Positions 51,013-61,440 of a DNA stretch of 64,000 bases are shown here, piece by piece; positions within the stretch are counted from its first letter, which is position 1, and each line of letters opens with the position of its first letter. The notes beneath the pieces were generated by a model. It saw nothing but the letters and a program-made list of their open reading frames with translations, was not told the origin of the DNA and searched no databases. This DNA is from Gordionus sp. m RMFG-2023 (lineage: Eukaryota > Nematomorpha > Gordioida > Chordodea > Parachordodidae): the NCBI RefSeq assembly GCF_954871325.1, contig NC_088777.1, positions 43,439,366 to 43,503,365 of the forward strand, written 5' to 3'. The position numbers were made by a program, and so were the translations under genes.

Positions 51013-51204
51013 CGGGACCTTGTTCTACTTATTACTAAATAGTTGGCTATCTAACTTCGACTAAGCTAAAAAAAATAAATAAAAATACGAAAAATAAGAC
51101 ACCAACTACTTGAAACAAACCAGAAATAGGGTGCCCTAGTTCAAAGCTGTTTAGCATAAGTTAAATAGTATTAAGTATAAAAATTAAGTCGAACCAGGTC
51201 ACAG
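51013..51204. mobile_element. MITE with GTGTCCTG-like ends, copy 2
   Basis: CGGGACCTTGTTCTACTTATT and TAAGTCGAACCAGGTCACAG are inverted ends. It shares internal words with 45334-45570 and is more decayed. Confidence 0.6.
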
Positions 51205-51280
51205 CATAAATATTAAAAATTTAAAAAAGACATTGGTTTAGTTTAACTAATAAAGGGGGTTTTCATCCCCCAATTGAGAA

Positions 51281-51493
51281 TTTGTAAATCTCGTTTTGAA
51301 CCAATTTATAAAAAAGGCCAACTCAATATTTTAGCCAGAAAAAAATATTGTTGAAGCCTTTAGATTTCGTTAATAGATGCTAAAACTTTTGTGCCATTTA
51401 TAAACAAAATTTTAAGGCTTGGATTTTTCCGGATAAAATAATGAGTTAGCCGTTTTTAAAAATCGGCTCAAAACAAGCCGCTTAACAACACTA
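51281..51493. mobile_element. Fold-back MITE copy
   Basis: AACTCAATATTTTAGCCAGA, AATAGATGCTAAAACTTTTG and a right end CCGCTTAACAACACTA. The left end is decayed. Confidence 0.8.
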
Positions 51494-51730
51494 TTTGTAA
51501 AGCTTCATAAAATCTAAGAAAATAAGAACTAAATCCCCTCTCTACTTAAAAAATATATATTAAAAAACTTGTATAGTTAATTTTTTGAAATATGGTTTAA
51601 TTGCTTTTAAAAATAGTTTAACATAATTGAAATTTTTCAGAAAAAAAGGGCATAAAGAAAGAGAAAGTTATCGAAATTATTTTTTAAAAAATGTAACTCG
51701 GTTAGAGACTTACAGATACATAAGGTGGGC

Positions 51731-51970
51731 TAGTCTTAAAAATACAAGTTATTGGGAGAAAAAAATCCAAAGCCCCTCCCCCTCCTTGAGAAAAATCCAG
51801 GTACATTTGTGTAAATTTTGATAATTTAATTTTGTTGGGAGGTTTTTTTACAGTCTTAAAAATACAAGTTATTGGGTGAAAAAAATCCAAAGCCCCTCCC
51901 CTCCTTGAGAAAAATCCAGGTATATTTGTGTAAATTTTGATAATTTAATTTTGTTGGGAGGTTTTTTTTA
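51731..51970. repeat. 120-bp tandem duplication
   Basis: Two direct units (51731-51850 and 51851-51970) with about 5 differences share GTCTTAAAAATACAAGTTAT, CCAAAGCCCCTCCC and TTTAATTTTGTTGGGAGG. The high identity implies a recent duplication. Confidence 0.93.
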
Positions 51971-52500
51971 CTGTACTTTAAGACAAACAATTTAATAAAG
52001 CTTGATAGGAAGGAAACCATATTTTAGGGCCAAAAAATAATTAAGATTGATATTTAATTTAATTTTTTATTCTGAATAAGGAGAATACGGTAATGAACTT
52101 CTTCTCGAATGAATACGATTTAAATTACTAAGATTGCACAGCTTATTCCGGAGACCCGGGGCGAACCGAACTGTATATCTTAATTATATTTTGGGACAAT
52201 AAATTTAATTCACTCTTTAATTTTCCCTTAGATTAAATATAAATAGCAAATTAATTTAACAAATATTTATCGCTTATAAATTTATTTATTTTTTTAAGTT
52301 TAAATTCATAAGATACCAAATCTCGTGACTAGTCTGTAAATAGCAACTTTGAAATAAACAATGATTTTTATCAAAATGAAACGAATTATTTTTTTTAAAA
52401 AAAGAAGTTAATCTAAAAGTAGCGATTCTCCCCTTCAGACCGGTTTTGTTAATATGTATTTTTCGTAAAATATATAAGCATGTCGTTTATCCATCATTAT
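51971..52500. other. Gene-free stretch
   Basis: Nothing recognised. Confidence 0.5.
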
Positions 52501-52525
52501 ATACTAAAAAATTTATCATTTTGAA

Positions 52526-52680
52526 GTGGAACGAGTGGCCTATTCGGTGATGATCTATATCACCAATCGCATATATCTGGATTCGAATCCAGGACCTTTC
52601 TGAAGCCAAATAGGTGGTTCTGTGTTAAGGGTATGATGTATAGAATATAGAAAGTTACCACCTGATTGCGCCTTTTAATA
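52526..52680 (+). mobile_element. tRNA-derived SINE, copy 1
   Basis: A box A-like TGGCCTATTCGG (52536-52547) and a box B-like GGATTCGAATCC (52579-52590) are spaced as in a tRNA gene. They form an RNA polymerase III promoter within non-tRNA sequence that continues to about 52680. No clean cloverleaf was found, so a SINE is more likely than a tRNA gene. Confidence 0.65.
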
Positions 52681-52834
52681 TTAAAAAAATGTTTCTTATT
52701 ACATTTTAAAATTTGGGTGTTGTTTTTAGCAAAAATTTATGTTTAATATACCTTCAAAATATTGTTCTTTGTTTAACAAAGCATAAATCGAGTAGATTGT
52801 GTCAATTTTTCCTCTTCTAACCCTATGTCCAAAA

Positions 52835-53061
52835 TAGTGCGGTTAAACGGCTCTATTTGAGCCCTATTTTAAAAACGGATAGCTCACTATTTTATCCATA
52901 GAAAAGTATTACGCAAGCCTAAAGATTTTGCTGCTTATAGATGGCACAATGATTTGGACATCTATTAGAGAAATCTCGAGGCGTAAGCAATATTTTTTTT
53001 GTTTAATATTGAATTAACCGTTTTTAAAAACCGTCTCAAATCGAGTCTTGTAATAACACCA
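52835..53061. mobile_element. Fold-back MITE copy with aged duplication
   Basis: TAGTGCGGTTAAACGGCTCT on the left and GTAATAACACCA on the right. The flanks GTCCAAAA (52827-52834) and GTCCAAGG (53062-53069) match at 6 of 8 positions. Core ATAGATGGCACAATGATTTG. Confidence 0.85.
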
Positions 53062-53069
53062 GTCCAAGG

Positions 53070-53629
53070 CTATTTATTTTTAACTCTTACTTTCATCAGG
53101 TCTAATCTATTTTTAATGGAGCTAACAAACAACTAAACCCTACATTCACAGTTAGCGCGAATTCGCAGAAAATACAAAAACATAGCATATTTTTATAATT
53201 CGCCGCGAAATCGCCTTACAATGAGGGGTAAGACATTTGCTTAAAAATAGATTTACCTAACAAAAAGTTAAAGAAAACTCAAATCTGACATAGCCTGAAA
53301 CGAATTTATTTTAAACGCAGTTCCTCTTGTCCAATACGATTTTTTTCTTCTTCTTTAACTACATTTTATATGATGTGAAGCAGTCAGCTTAACTATTATC
53401 ACTGATAATTTAAAAAAAAAAGATCACGATTGCAACTTGTAACTTATTTATCCAAAATAAAACATACATTCGTTCATTAAGAAATTAGTCGATTGATTTA
53501 AAATAAAAAGGGTCGTTAGATTACTTGCTACAAAACGATCAAAATTTATTAAAATGCAATAAGACATATCTATTTTTTTATATATATTAACGGAATCACC
53601 TGGCCGAGTCCGATACATTTATATATTAT
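53070..53629. other. Gene-free stretch
   Basis: Nothing recognised. Confidence 0.5.
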
Positions 53630-53755
53630 CCTTCTTAAGGACTGAACAACCAAGTTGGCTCTAGAAAAAAAAGTATGACCCTTGCTAGATTCGAATCCAT
53701 AACTATCGAATTGTGATTCACGTACTGAATCGACTAGGCCACAGACGGTATTCTA
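53630..53755 (-). mobile_element. tRNA-derived SINE, copy 2
   Basis: On the minus strand, box A TGGCCTAGTCGA (53730-53741) and box B GGATTCGAATCT (53687-53698) have tRNA-like spacing. It is similar in its boxes to 52526-52680 but in the opposite orientation. The tail direction suggests it continues toward about 53630. Confidence 0.62.
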
Positions 53756-54399
53756 AAATATCAAATTTATATATATATATATATATAACGATGAAATTAC
53801 AACGCTATCTAATATTTAAAAAAAATCAATAACGTTTAACGCTATGCATTATTAGTCTAAAATCGTTGATGCTTTGTCTAGCATGTTTTAATTTTTGCTC
53901 TATTCAGAAAAACATTTAGGATAATACTTTTTTTTTATAAAGAAAGGAAAGGGAAAAAAGAAAGTTTTTTATTCTAAAATCTTATTCTATTCAGGCACAA
54001 CTATTTTGAAGTCTAAAAAGAAAGGTTGGGATGACACCTGATGATTTATATAGCAACGAGAAAGTGCTCATTTTTTTAATTATAAAAAGAAAATTTTATT
54101 TTCAAGTTCGCGGAAATTTTATTATTAAGCGGAAATTTTATTCGAAATAAGGGTGGAAAAAATCGATAATAAATATTAATAATTAATCATTTAATTTTTA
54201 ATACATTATAAGATTAATTTAAAAAATAAATTAAAATATTAAAAATGATCATTCCATAAAAATGGAAGTGGAGAACTTACAAGTTTCCAAGAAATAATCA
54301 TTTGTATTTTTTTGTAAGAGAGTGGTCACTGATTCTCATTTTTGAAGATTTTTTTTTTCAATTTTTTCAAATTTAATTAAATATTCTAAATTTACTAAA
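53756..54399. other. Gene-free stretch
   Basis: A TA microsatellite lies at about 53769-53787. No gene. Confidence 0.5.
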
Positions 54400-54585
54400 C
54401 AATAATTTTTTAAAATAGCTAACCTATGATTTTAGCTAAAATAAAATACGAAAGCCTGGGGATTTTGCTCATAGATGGCAGAAAGGTTTGGACATCTATT
54501 AACGAAATCTCGAGGCTTGCATAATATTTTTTGGTTAAAATATTGATTAGCCGTTTTTAAAAATCGAGCCGTTTAACAACACGAG
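54400..54585. mobile_element. Fold-back MITE copy
   Basis: AAAATAGCTAACCTATGATT, GATTTTGCTCATAGATGGCA, GAAATCTCGAGGCTTGCATA and GAGCCGTTTAACAACACG. The left end is truncated. Confidence 0.8.
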
Positions 54586-55669
54586 TAAAGTGGAATTTCA
54601 AGTATTCAGGATTAATAAATGAATCAGTTTTATTATACCAAATAAATTGTATAATTGTTTTTTTAAGACGCTACAGTCACGTGATTTATATGAATTTCCT
54701 ATTCGAAGCCCTATTTAAAAAAAAAAAAATTATAAGTATAATCTATTACTTAACCTTAAACACATGTTATTTAAACATCTTTCCACCAGTAATAACAAAA
54801 AAAATCCCTGGTTCTTTTTAGAGCATAATTAATATTCCTTTATTTTGAACGTTATATCGATTTTACAACACTGCTCAACTTTTCAGTTATTATTTTTTTT
54901 ATATATTTAAACCTAATGTATTAAATTATTATAAAAAGGCTAGGAACCAAAATATGAACCATCTCTGAAAAGACTAAAAAATATTTTTTGCCAATTTTTT
55001 AAAATATATTATATAGAAATAAAACCATAAAAAGCAAAAAAAAACAAATAAGTTTTTTTTCAAAAATAAAAATAAATGTGGGAATTTTTTGATGCTTTTT
55101 AGCTGGGTAATTTCTCCTTTTTTAGTCAACTAAATTTAGTTTTTGGCAATATTCTATCATCTCTTAGCCTCTGTTTTTTTTGTTTGTTTGAAAATATAAC
55201 TCAACTTTGGACAAATCCAAAACATAAACTTACGCTTCTATTTATAGTGGATCATCTTCTGTAACTCACCCTGCAGATTTCCGAGTTAACGGAGTTTTTT
55301 TTGATGAGATGCAATTAATTATAAAGAATTTATGATATTTTGCCTCTAGTTATATTATTTTTTTTTTTGCCAAAATAGCGTTTTTTTAATTTGATTTTTC
55401 CAAAAAAAAATTAATTGGCCTGCTCAAATCTTGTATATATTTTTTTTCGTTTCAAACGTATCTTTCTTTCCTTCTGATTAACGATAATATTATTTTTTTT
55501 AACCATGCAATCCATCCAAAAGCTGATATTTACTTTTCTCGCAATAATGTATACCGATGCAATTGCAAAACGCAGATGTCCCAATTGACATTGATATTAA
55601 CCCAGACTGACACTGGCGATATATTTATTAAAAGTGTGCATACATTAAAGTAGACCGTAGTCAATGCCA
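54586..55669. other. Gene-free AT-rich stretch
   Basis: No gene or bounded repeat is recognised. Confidence 0.5.
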
Positions 55670-55830
55670 TGTTAAACGTCTCCTTGAGCCGATTTTTAAA
55701 AACGGCCAACTCAATATTTTATCCTTGAAAATATTACGCAAGCCTGAAGATTTTGCTTATGTAAAACATATATTAGCAAATAAAATATTGTGTCAGCCGT
55801 TTTCAAAAATGCGAATCGAGCCGTCTTTAC
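55670..55830. mobile_element. Fold-back MITE copy, shortened
   Basis: GTTAAACGTCTCCTTGAGCC, AAAAACGGCCAACTCAATAT and a right arm AATCGAGCCGTC. Part of the core is deleted. Confidence 0.75.
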
Positions 55831-55956
55831 TTCAGATACTTGTTTGTTTAATATTAAATATATCCTAAAAAATTTGCTTTAGTTAAACATTCCTTGAGTT
55901 GAGAGCGAAATTATAGACATTATTGTTTATGAAAAGTAAATCAGCTTTGGTAGGCC

Positions 55957-56182
55957 TAGTAATGTTGTTAAAAAGCCCGATTCGGATCGATTTAAAAAAA
56001 CGGCCTGATTAAGATTATAACTAAAATAATTTTATGTAAACCTAAAGATTTTGCTCATAGCTGGTAGAAATGCTTGGACATCTATTTGTCAAATCTTGAT
56101 TCTTACATTATATTATTTTAGCTAAAATCTTAATCGGGCCGTTTTGAAAAATCGACAAAATCGGACTTTTTAACAATAATAG
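55957..56182. mobile_element. Fold-back MITE copy, diverged subfamily
   Basis: TAGTAATGTTGTTAAAAAGC on the left, CTTTTTAACAATAATA on the right, core GATTTTGCTCATAGCTGGTA. The arms read CGGCCTGATTAAGATT and AATCTTAATCGGGCCG, a variant of the main family. Confidence 0.75.
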
Positions 56183-57093
56183 GACCGAATATCATAATTA
56201 AGCCAGTTTTTTTGAACATCCAATCGTGTAAGAATCGTACAGGGAACCCCATAATGTGATTTAAAAAATCCGAGCCGGGGCTAAAAATAAAATAAATTAC
56301 AAACCAAGGTTCGACCTAAAAATAATTTTCCTAAACCGAGCTTATATTTATTTATTTTTTCAAAATCTGGGCTTGGTTTAAAATTTTAACCTCTGTTGAT
56401 GCGAAATTAATCGCTAGGGAGATCGCAGCTGATTCGCCACAGCAGTAATATTTTTTAAAATATACGTAAGCAGCCGACGCGATTTATTTCGTTCCGTATT
56501 TATAAATTATATACCTAAATTATTGGCTTCGCGGCAATTTCGCATCGCTTGAGTATATCGCATACACTATAAATAGAGTATTAAGGGTCAAAAATATATA
56601 AATTTACAGAAATAGAGTTACACATTTACATTTTTATTTTTGATTTAAGAGACATGTTCAACAAACGTCAAAAATATCTTAGGCATTTTTTTACAAGCAT
56701 ATTAATGTGAGTAGATTTCATGTTATTATAGCCAATTATTTTATCCTTTTTTTTTTGTAAAAACTCAAATTATTATCATTCATAAGAGTTATTTTTAAAA
56801 AATAAAATAAATAGAAATTATCAAACATTCTAACTAATTTGTATGGTATAATATACATGTGGTAGATAAAAGCTAATATTATGTTTTAAAATAATTAATT
56901 TATTTTAGAATATTTATGGTCAATGAAACTGATAGAAAACTTGCGCTTCTGATTAAGTAGTATATTACTGGTGCACTTTTATTTTAAAAAGATCTCACAA
57001 AAATTCGACAATATCCAAACTTTATGAAAATACTCAAAATCAATTAAAATATCCACCAAACAATTATATTATGGATGAATAAAGTTAAAGTGA
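56183..57093. other. Upstream region of transporter gene 1
   Basis: No gene. Positions 56270-56400 have CCGAGCCGGGGC and GGTTCGACC words like a decayed GC-tract MITE. A three-codon upstream frame (ATG GAT GAA TAA, 57071-57082) lies just before the transporter start. No convincing TATA box could be singled out in this AT-rich DNA. Confidence 0.5.
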
Positions 57094-59205
57094 ATGTCAG
57101 ATACCGAGAAATTAAATGGGTTTTGTAATGTTGGACAACATTTGTATTCACCTATCAGTCCCGCTAAAATACGGAAGGGATTATCCAAAAAGACAGAAAA
57201 CGAGGACAAAAAGGTTAAAGATGATGATTCTGATAAAACCTCCTCTTCATCCGAGTCGACGATTCCTCCAGCTCCGAACGGGGGTTATGGATGGATCATT
57301 GTGCTGGCCTCATTCATGATACACTTCGTAAATGACGGGGTTGGGTTCGCGTTTGGTGTGATATACGTGTCCTTCTTGGACTACTTCCAGGACAGCAGGG
57401 GAAAAACGGCTTTCGTAGTGTCTATTTACTATGCCGTGCCTCTTCTGGCCGGACCCATAGCCAGTATTTTGGTGGACACTTACGGATGCCGCAAGATGAC
57501 GATAGTTGGGGGCCTTATATCATTTGTGGGATTCGGGGCCAGTGTATTTGTAAGACGCATAGAGGCCCTATACGTAACGATGGGACTTGTAACAGGCTTG
57601 GGGTTGTCGCTCGTCAACGTAGCCTCAATTGTCGTTGTGGCCTTCTACTTTGACTCTAAACGGGCCTTCGCCACGGGCCTTTCTACCTCGGGATCCGGTA
57701 TCGGGGCATGCGCCTTAGGAGCGTGCACCGAAATCCTATTACAGAAGTACGGCTGGCGTGGCACCACTCTCCTATTCTCGGGTTTATTTCTCAACATTGT
57801 CGTGTTTGGCGCCATGATGAGGCCAGTGGAATGGCCCCGTAATTTGGCTCAAGCTCGCCGTCACCGAAAATACCAAGAAAAGCTTCAAGATTTTCAAGAA
57901 ATGTCGAAGAACAATCCCGGTACCATGGTGGCACTCTTGACGGGAGACATTATGAACTTGAACGAGTCTTTCGACCACTTGAATGCCAACACAAAAAACG
58001 ACGATTCTCAGACCACATCCTCTAACCACGAGGACCATCACGAACTAGACGATGATGTCGATAGATACAAGGCCCATTCCGTCCTCGATATACCAACTTA
58101 TTTAACCAAGAACCCCATTCTAGTCAACGAAACTTACGAAACACTCCATAAGGATTATAATGTTGATAATCTGATTCAATTATTACCCATGGTCAACCCC
58201 GATATTTATCATCAAACACTGATTGCCGACCCTACCCACAATCGCCAAGTAATACTCAAAGGAAATCAGAGCCTTTCATTGACACCTAGGCCTAAGCACG
58301 ATATCTGGCTCGAGCACGTTGATAAAATGCGTAAAGCCGAACGATATAGATTTTTAAGGCTCAATCGATCAAACATCACTAGTCGAGGTTGCATGCTGAA
58401 TACTCCAAAATACACGATTCGCGCCTCTAGCTGTCCCGACGTCTATACCAGCACGCTAAAAAGAGACAGCGACGATACAACAATTAAACAAGTTCTCAAC
58501 GAATTAATCGATACTATCAAATCCATGTGTGATTTAACGATGCTCAAGGATATCACCTATTTATTATTTTTCCTATCCAATTTTTTGTTATGCCTCGTTG
58601 ACGACATTCCCCATCTTTACATCGTGGATAAAGCTATATCCTACGGCATAGACCCCGTTAGCGCGGGCTTTATTTTATCGATAATGGGCTTGGTTAGCAC
58701 AGTGGGTCAAATTTTTTTCGGTTACCTAGCCGATAAACCTAACTTAAATACCATTTATCTTTACACTGCCGCGACCGCCGGGTGCGGACTCAGTTGTTTT
58801 GCTTTCACCTTTTTTACGGATTACGTTGGTTTATGCGCTTTTGCGGCTCTTTACGGGTTTTTGATTAGCGCGAACTACAGCCTCACATCCATAATACTCG
58901 TCGATCTCATGGGACTCGAAGAATTTACGTCGAGTTACGGATTGATATTAACGGCTCAGGGAATAGGTAGTCTCACTGGGACACCGATTGGAGGTTGGAT
59001 CCGCGATATTACGAATTCTTACGATTCCACATTTTACCTAGCAGGAACGTTGATCCTTTTTTCGGGCTTGATAATGTTGATCGAACCGCTTTTCGCAAAA
59101 TGGAAAAAAAATAAGCGTAAACGAATGATAAACAACAAACTCGAACCTATTCCTATTTTTCCTCTTAAAAAGGACTACAAAACTAATTCTTTACTAGCAC
59201 TTTAA
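57094..59205 (+). CDS. Monocarboxylate transporter-like protein (SLC16/MFS) 1
   Basis: A 703-residue major-facilitator carrier, probably in the plasma membrane. The cytoplasmic N-terminus (1-62) precedes the SLC16 signature in TM1 (PNGGYGWIIVLASF, residues 61-74), the loop motif DTYGCRKMTIVGG (128-140), and YFDSKRAFATGLSTSGSGIG at TM5 (185-204). TM1-6 end near residue 242. A long hydrophilic loop (about 243-480), rich in His, Asp and Asn, separates them from TM7-12 (about 485-675), with GFLISANYSLTSIILVDLMG and GTPIGGWI. The tail is basic. The family moves lactate, pyruvate, aromatic acids or other small solutes. The substrate cannot be read here. It is intronless. Codons in the first 800 bases are clearly GC-richer than the surroundings. 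A diverged paralogue lies 603 bp downstream on the same strand. Confidence 0.93.
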   Translation: MSDTEKLNGFCNVGQHLYSPISPAKIRKGLSKKTENEDKKVKDDDSDKTSSSSESTIPPAPNGGYGWIIVLASFMIHFVNDGVGFAFGVIYVSFLDYFQDSRGKTAFVVSIYYAVPLLAGPIASILVDTYGCRKMTIVGGLISFVGFGASVFVRRIEALYVTMGLVTGLGLSLVNVASIVVVAFYFDSKRAFATGLSTSGSGIGACALGACTEILLQKYGWRGTTLLFSGLFLNIVVFGAMMRPVEWPRNLAQARRHRKYQEKLQDFQEMSKNNPGTMVALLTGDIMNLNESFDHLNANTKNDDSQTTSSNHEDHHELDDDVDRYKAHSVLDIPTYLTKNPILVNETYETLHKDYNVDNLIQLLPMVNPDIYHQTLIADPTHNRQVILKGNQSLSLTPRPKHDIWLEHVDKMRKAERYRFLRLNRSNITSRGCMLNTPKYTIRASSCPDVYTSTLKRDSDDTTIKQVLNELIDTIKSMCDLTMLKDITYLLFFLSNFLLCLVDDIPHLYIVDKAISYGIDPVSAGFILSIMGLVSTVGQIFFGYLADKPNLNTIYLYTAATAGCGLSCFAFTFFTDYVGLCAFAALYGFLISANYSLTSIILVDLMGLEEFTSSYGLILTAQGIGSLTGTPIGGWIRDITNSYDSTFYLAGTLILFSGLIMLIEPLFAKWKKNKRKRMINNKLEPIPIFPLKKDYKTNSLLAL

Positions 59206-59808
59206 AAAAAAATACCCGGAATTATTAATCTTTGATAAGAATATTTTTTTTAAAAAATATTTATTTTTTATTTTAATAATTTGTGATATTATTATAAATT
59301 AATACAATATTTTTTTAAATATACTAATTATATATATATATATTATACTATATACTCCCTCTACTATATATGTACCAAGCTGCTCTCTGTTTGTATTATT
59401 AAATGTGTTTTAATTCTAAAACGAATGTTTAGCCAAAAATGAATAAATGTAATAAATATATTTAATGAAATCGAAATAAATTGAGAAAATATATTTATCC
59501 CTGTTTGGCTATATTTTATAGATAGTCATATTGTTTAATTATGTAAGTAAGAAAACTTAATATAATTTGAGTTAAATTGCCTGTGGTTGTTTTAAATATT
59601 ATAGTATACCTTCTTAATTATTTTTTTAAAAATAATTAATGCTTATGAATAATAAATAATTCATATTTAAGTAAAAAATTATTTTTATCATATATCTTCC
59701 AAATACATCACGAATAAATGGTTAAATAAATTGCAAATCTTAATTATTATTTTATATTGTAGGATTATTAATTGATGAAATAAATACTCGCGTTCGTAAA
59801 AACCTTTC
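59206..59808. other. Intergenic region between the two transporters
   Basis: It holds AATAAA-type words near 59440-59453 that could serve polyadenylation of gene 1 (GAATAAATGTAATAAA). The rest is AT-rich with a TA run near 59330. The promoter of gene 2 must lie here, unless the genes are co-transcribed. Confidence 0.5.
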
Positions 59809-61440
59809 ATGACAGATGCCAAAACATCGAAAATTGAATTAGATGCGCCAAAACACAAGTCAATCTCATATACAAAATTAGATCCAATCAAATCACATTT
59901 TAAGTTAACTTCTGATTCCTACGTTAAACCTATCAATAATAATAAAATTAGACATATATGGATCATTTTATTGGCATGTTTCATCAATTTTTTTATCGTC
60001 GACGGCATAGGTCATTCCCTCAGTCTATTTTTTGTTACGTTTGGTGATAATTTTCCTGATTCAAAGAGTAAGATATCATGGATAATATCGATACATTATT
60101 CGATGACATTATTGTCCGGACCGTTAGCCGGTCTCGTACTAAATTATTTTGGATGCGGGAAGGCGAATATGATCGGTGGCTTTTTGGCATTTTTAGGATT
60201 CTTTGTTAGCTCTTTTACAAATCAAATATGGGTACTAATGTTGTTTATGGGTTGTCTGTCGGGATTGGGAGTAGCCATTATCTATGTGTCGTCTTACACG
60301 ATCATTTTATTTTATTTCACGAATAAGAAAGAATTGGCAACTGGCATATTTTCCTGCGGCTCGGGCATAGGAGCATTGATTTTCGGTCCCTTCGTCCAAT
60401 ATCTCATTAAGCAGTTTGCTTGGCAGGGTTCGCTTTTAATACTCTCAGCAATTTTTTTACAGACATTAGTGTGCGGTTGCCTAATCATTTTATATGATAC
60501 CATTTTCGATACAAATCTCCTGTACACAGAACCAACACCCGCTCACATCACGAATTCGAATCGAGATAACTCTGATACGAATGATAAAGAAATTGAAAGT
60601 CCTATGATTAACCTTCAATCGTCGACGAATAAATCAAAATCTTTGTCTCATTTATCAGATAGTAATTTGAATGACGCGAATCAAGACTTCTATAAATCGC
60701 TTCCCTTAATAGCTATTTCCGCGGTGAATTTCGCTCAATCTAAAAGTGATCATGATAACTACTATTCTCAATCAAATCGAAACACGATTACATCCGGTGA
60801 AACAACTTTCGATGGAAAAATAATCAAGTTTTTTAGGACTCGCTTAAAATACTTCAAAAATTTGAACTTTTTAATTTTTTTTATATCGAACTTATTACTT
60901 TACGCGAGCGGAGATACGCCGTGCTTATTCACAATCGACCGTACTGTCAATCTCAAAATAGCTAAGGATACGGGATTACTTATTTCAGTGATGGGCGTTT
61001 CGAATACGATTGGGCACATCTTTTATGGAATTTTGTCACATTACGTTACAAATATACACGGTTCAAAAGGTAATATATACCTTTATAGCTGTTCTATTAT
61101 TTTTTGTGGTATTGCGACAAGCTTCGTCCCATTCATTAATAGTCTGTATGTAACGTATCTGTATTTGATTACTTTGGGATTTTTCATAAGTTCAAATTAT
61201 ACGCTCACGTCAATCATCACACTTGACATCACTGATTCAAAGTCATTTATTGCGGCATTCGGCCTTATTCTAACTTCTCAAGGGATAGGCGCGTTAATTG
61301 GCGCTCCAGTCGGCGGCGCTTTAATTGATTACTACGGGAATTATGACATCGCATTTTACTTAGCTGGAATATTTATTTGTATTTCAGGGATAATCTTGAT
61401 CTTTGCAAGATTTTTAAAATTCATTAAAAATATGATATAA
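59809..61440 (+). CDS. Monocarboxylate transporter-like protein (SLC16/MFS) 2
   Basis: A 543-residue paralogue of the upstream gene with the same 6+6 membrane layout. TM1 starts near residue 48 (IWIILLACFINFF) but lacks the GGYGW signature, reading NNNKIRHIW. FGCGKANMIGG (114-124) and YFTNKKELATGIFSCGSGIG (169-188) match gene 1. The central loop is shorter (about 232-350) and Ser/Asn-rich. TM7-12 (about 352-540) include GFFISSNYTLTSIITLDIT and APVGGALIDYYGNYDIAFYLAG, close to gene 1. It is intronless and ends with a short tail. It is AT-richer than gene 1. A diverged tandem duplicate with possibly different substrate or coupling is the simplest reading. Confidence 0.9.
   Translation: MTDAKTSKIELDAPKHKSISYTKLDPIKSHFKLTSDSYVKPINNNKIRHIWIILLACFINFFIVDGIGHSLSLFFVTFGDNFPDSKSKISWIISIHYSMTLLSGPLAGLVLNYFGCGKANMIGGFLAFLGFFVSSFTNQIWVLMLFMGCLSGLGVAIIYVSSYTIILFYFTNKKELATGIFSCGSGIGALIFGPFVQYLIKQFAWQGSLLILSAIFLQTLVCGCLIILYDTIFDTNLLYTEPTPAHITNSNRDNSDTNDKEIESPMINLQSSTNKSKSLSHLSDSNLNDANQDFYKSLPLIAISAVNFAQSKSDHDNYYSQSNRNTITSGETTFDGKIIKFFRTRLKYFKNLNFLIFFISNLLLYASGDTPCLFTIDRTVNLKIAKDTGLLISVMGVSNTIGHIFYGILSHYVTNIHGSKGNIYLYSCSIIFCGIATSFVPFINSLYVTYLYLITLGFFISSNYTLTSIITLDITDSKSFIAAFGLILTSQGIGALIGAPVGGALIDYYGNYDIAFYLAGIFICISGIILIFARFLKFIKNMI

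Noticed and set aside
52536-52600. Genuine tRNA gene
   Set aside because: Box A and B fit, but acceptor and anticodon stems could not be formed by eye, and similar boxes recur at 53687-53741 in a repeat-like setting.
57784-58041. Minus-strand 85-codon frame inside transporter 1
   Set aside because: Antisense shadow of the transporter coding region.
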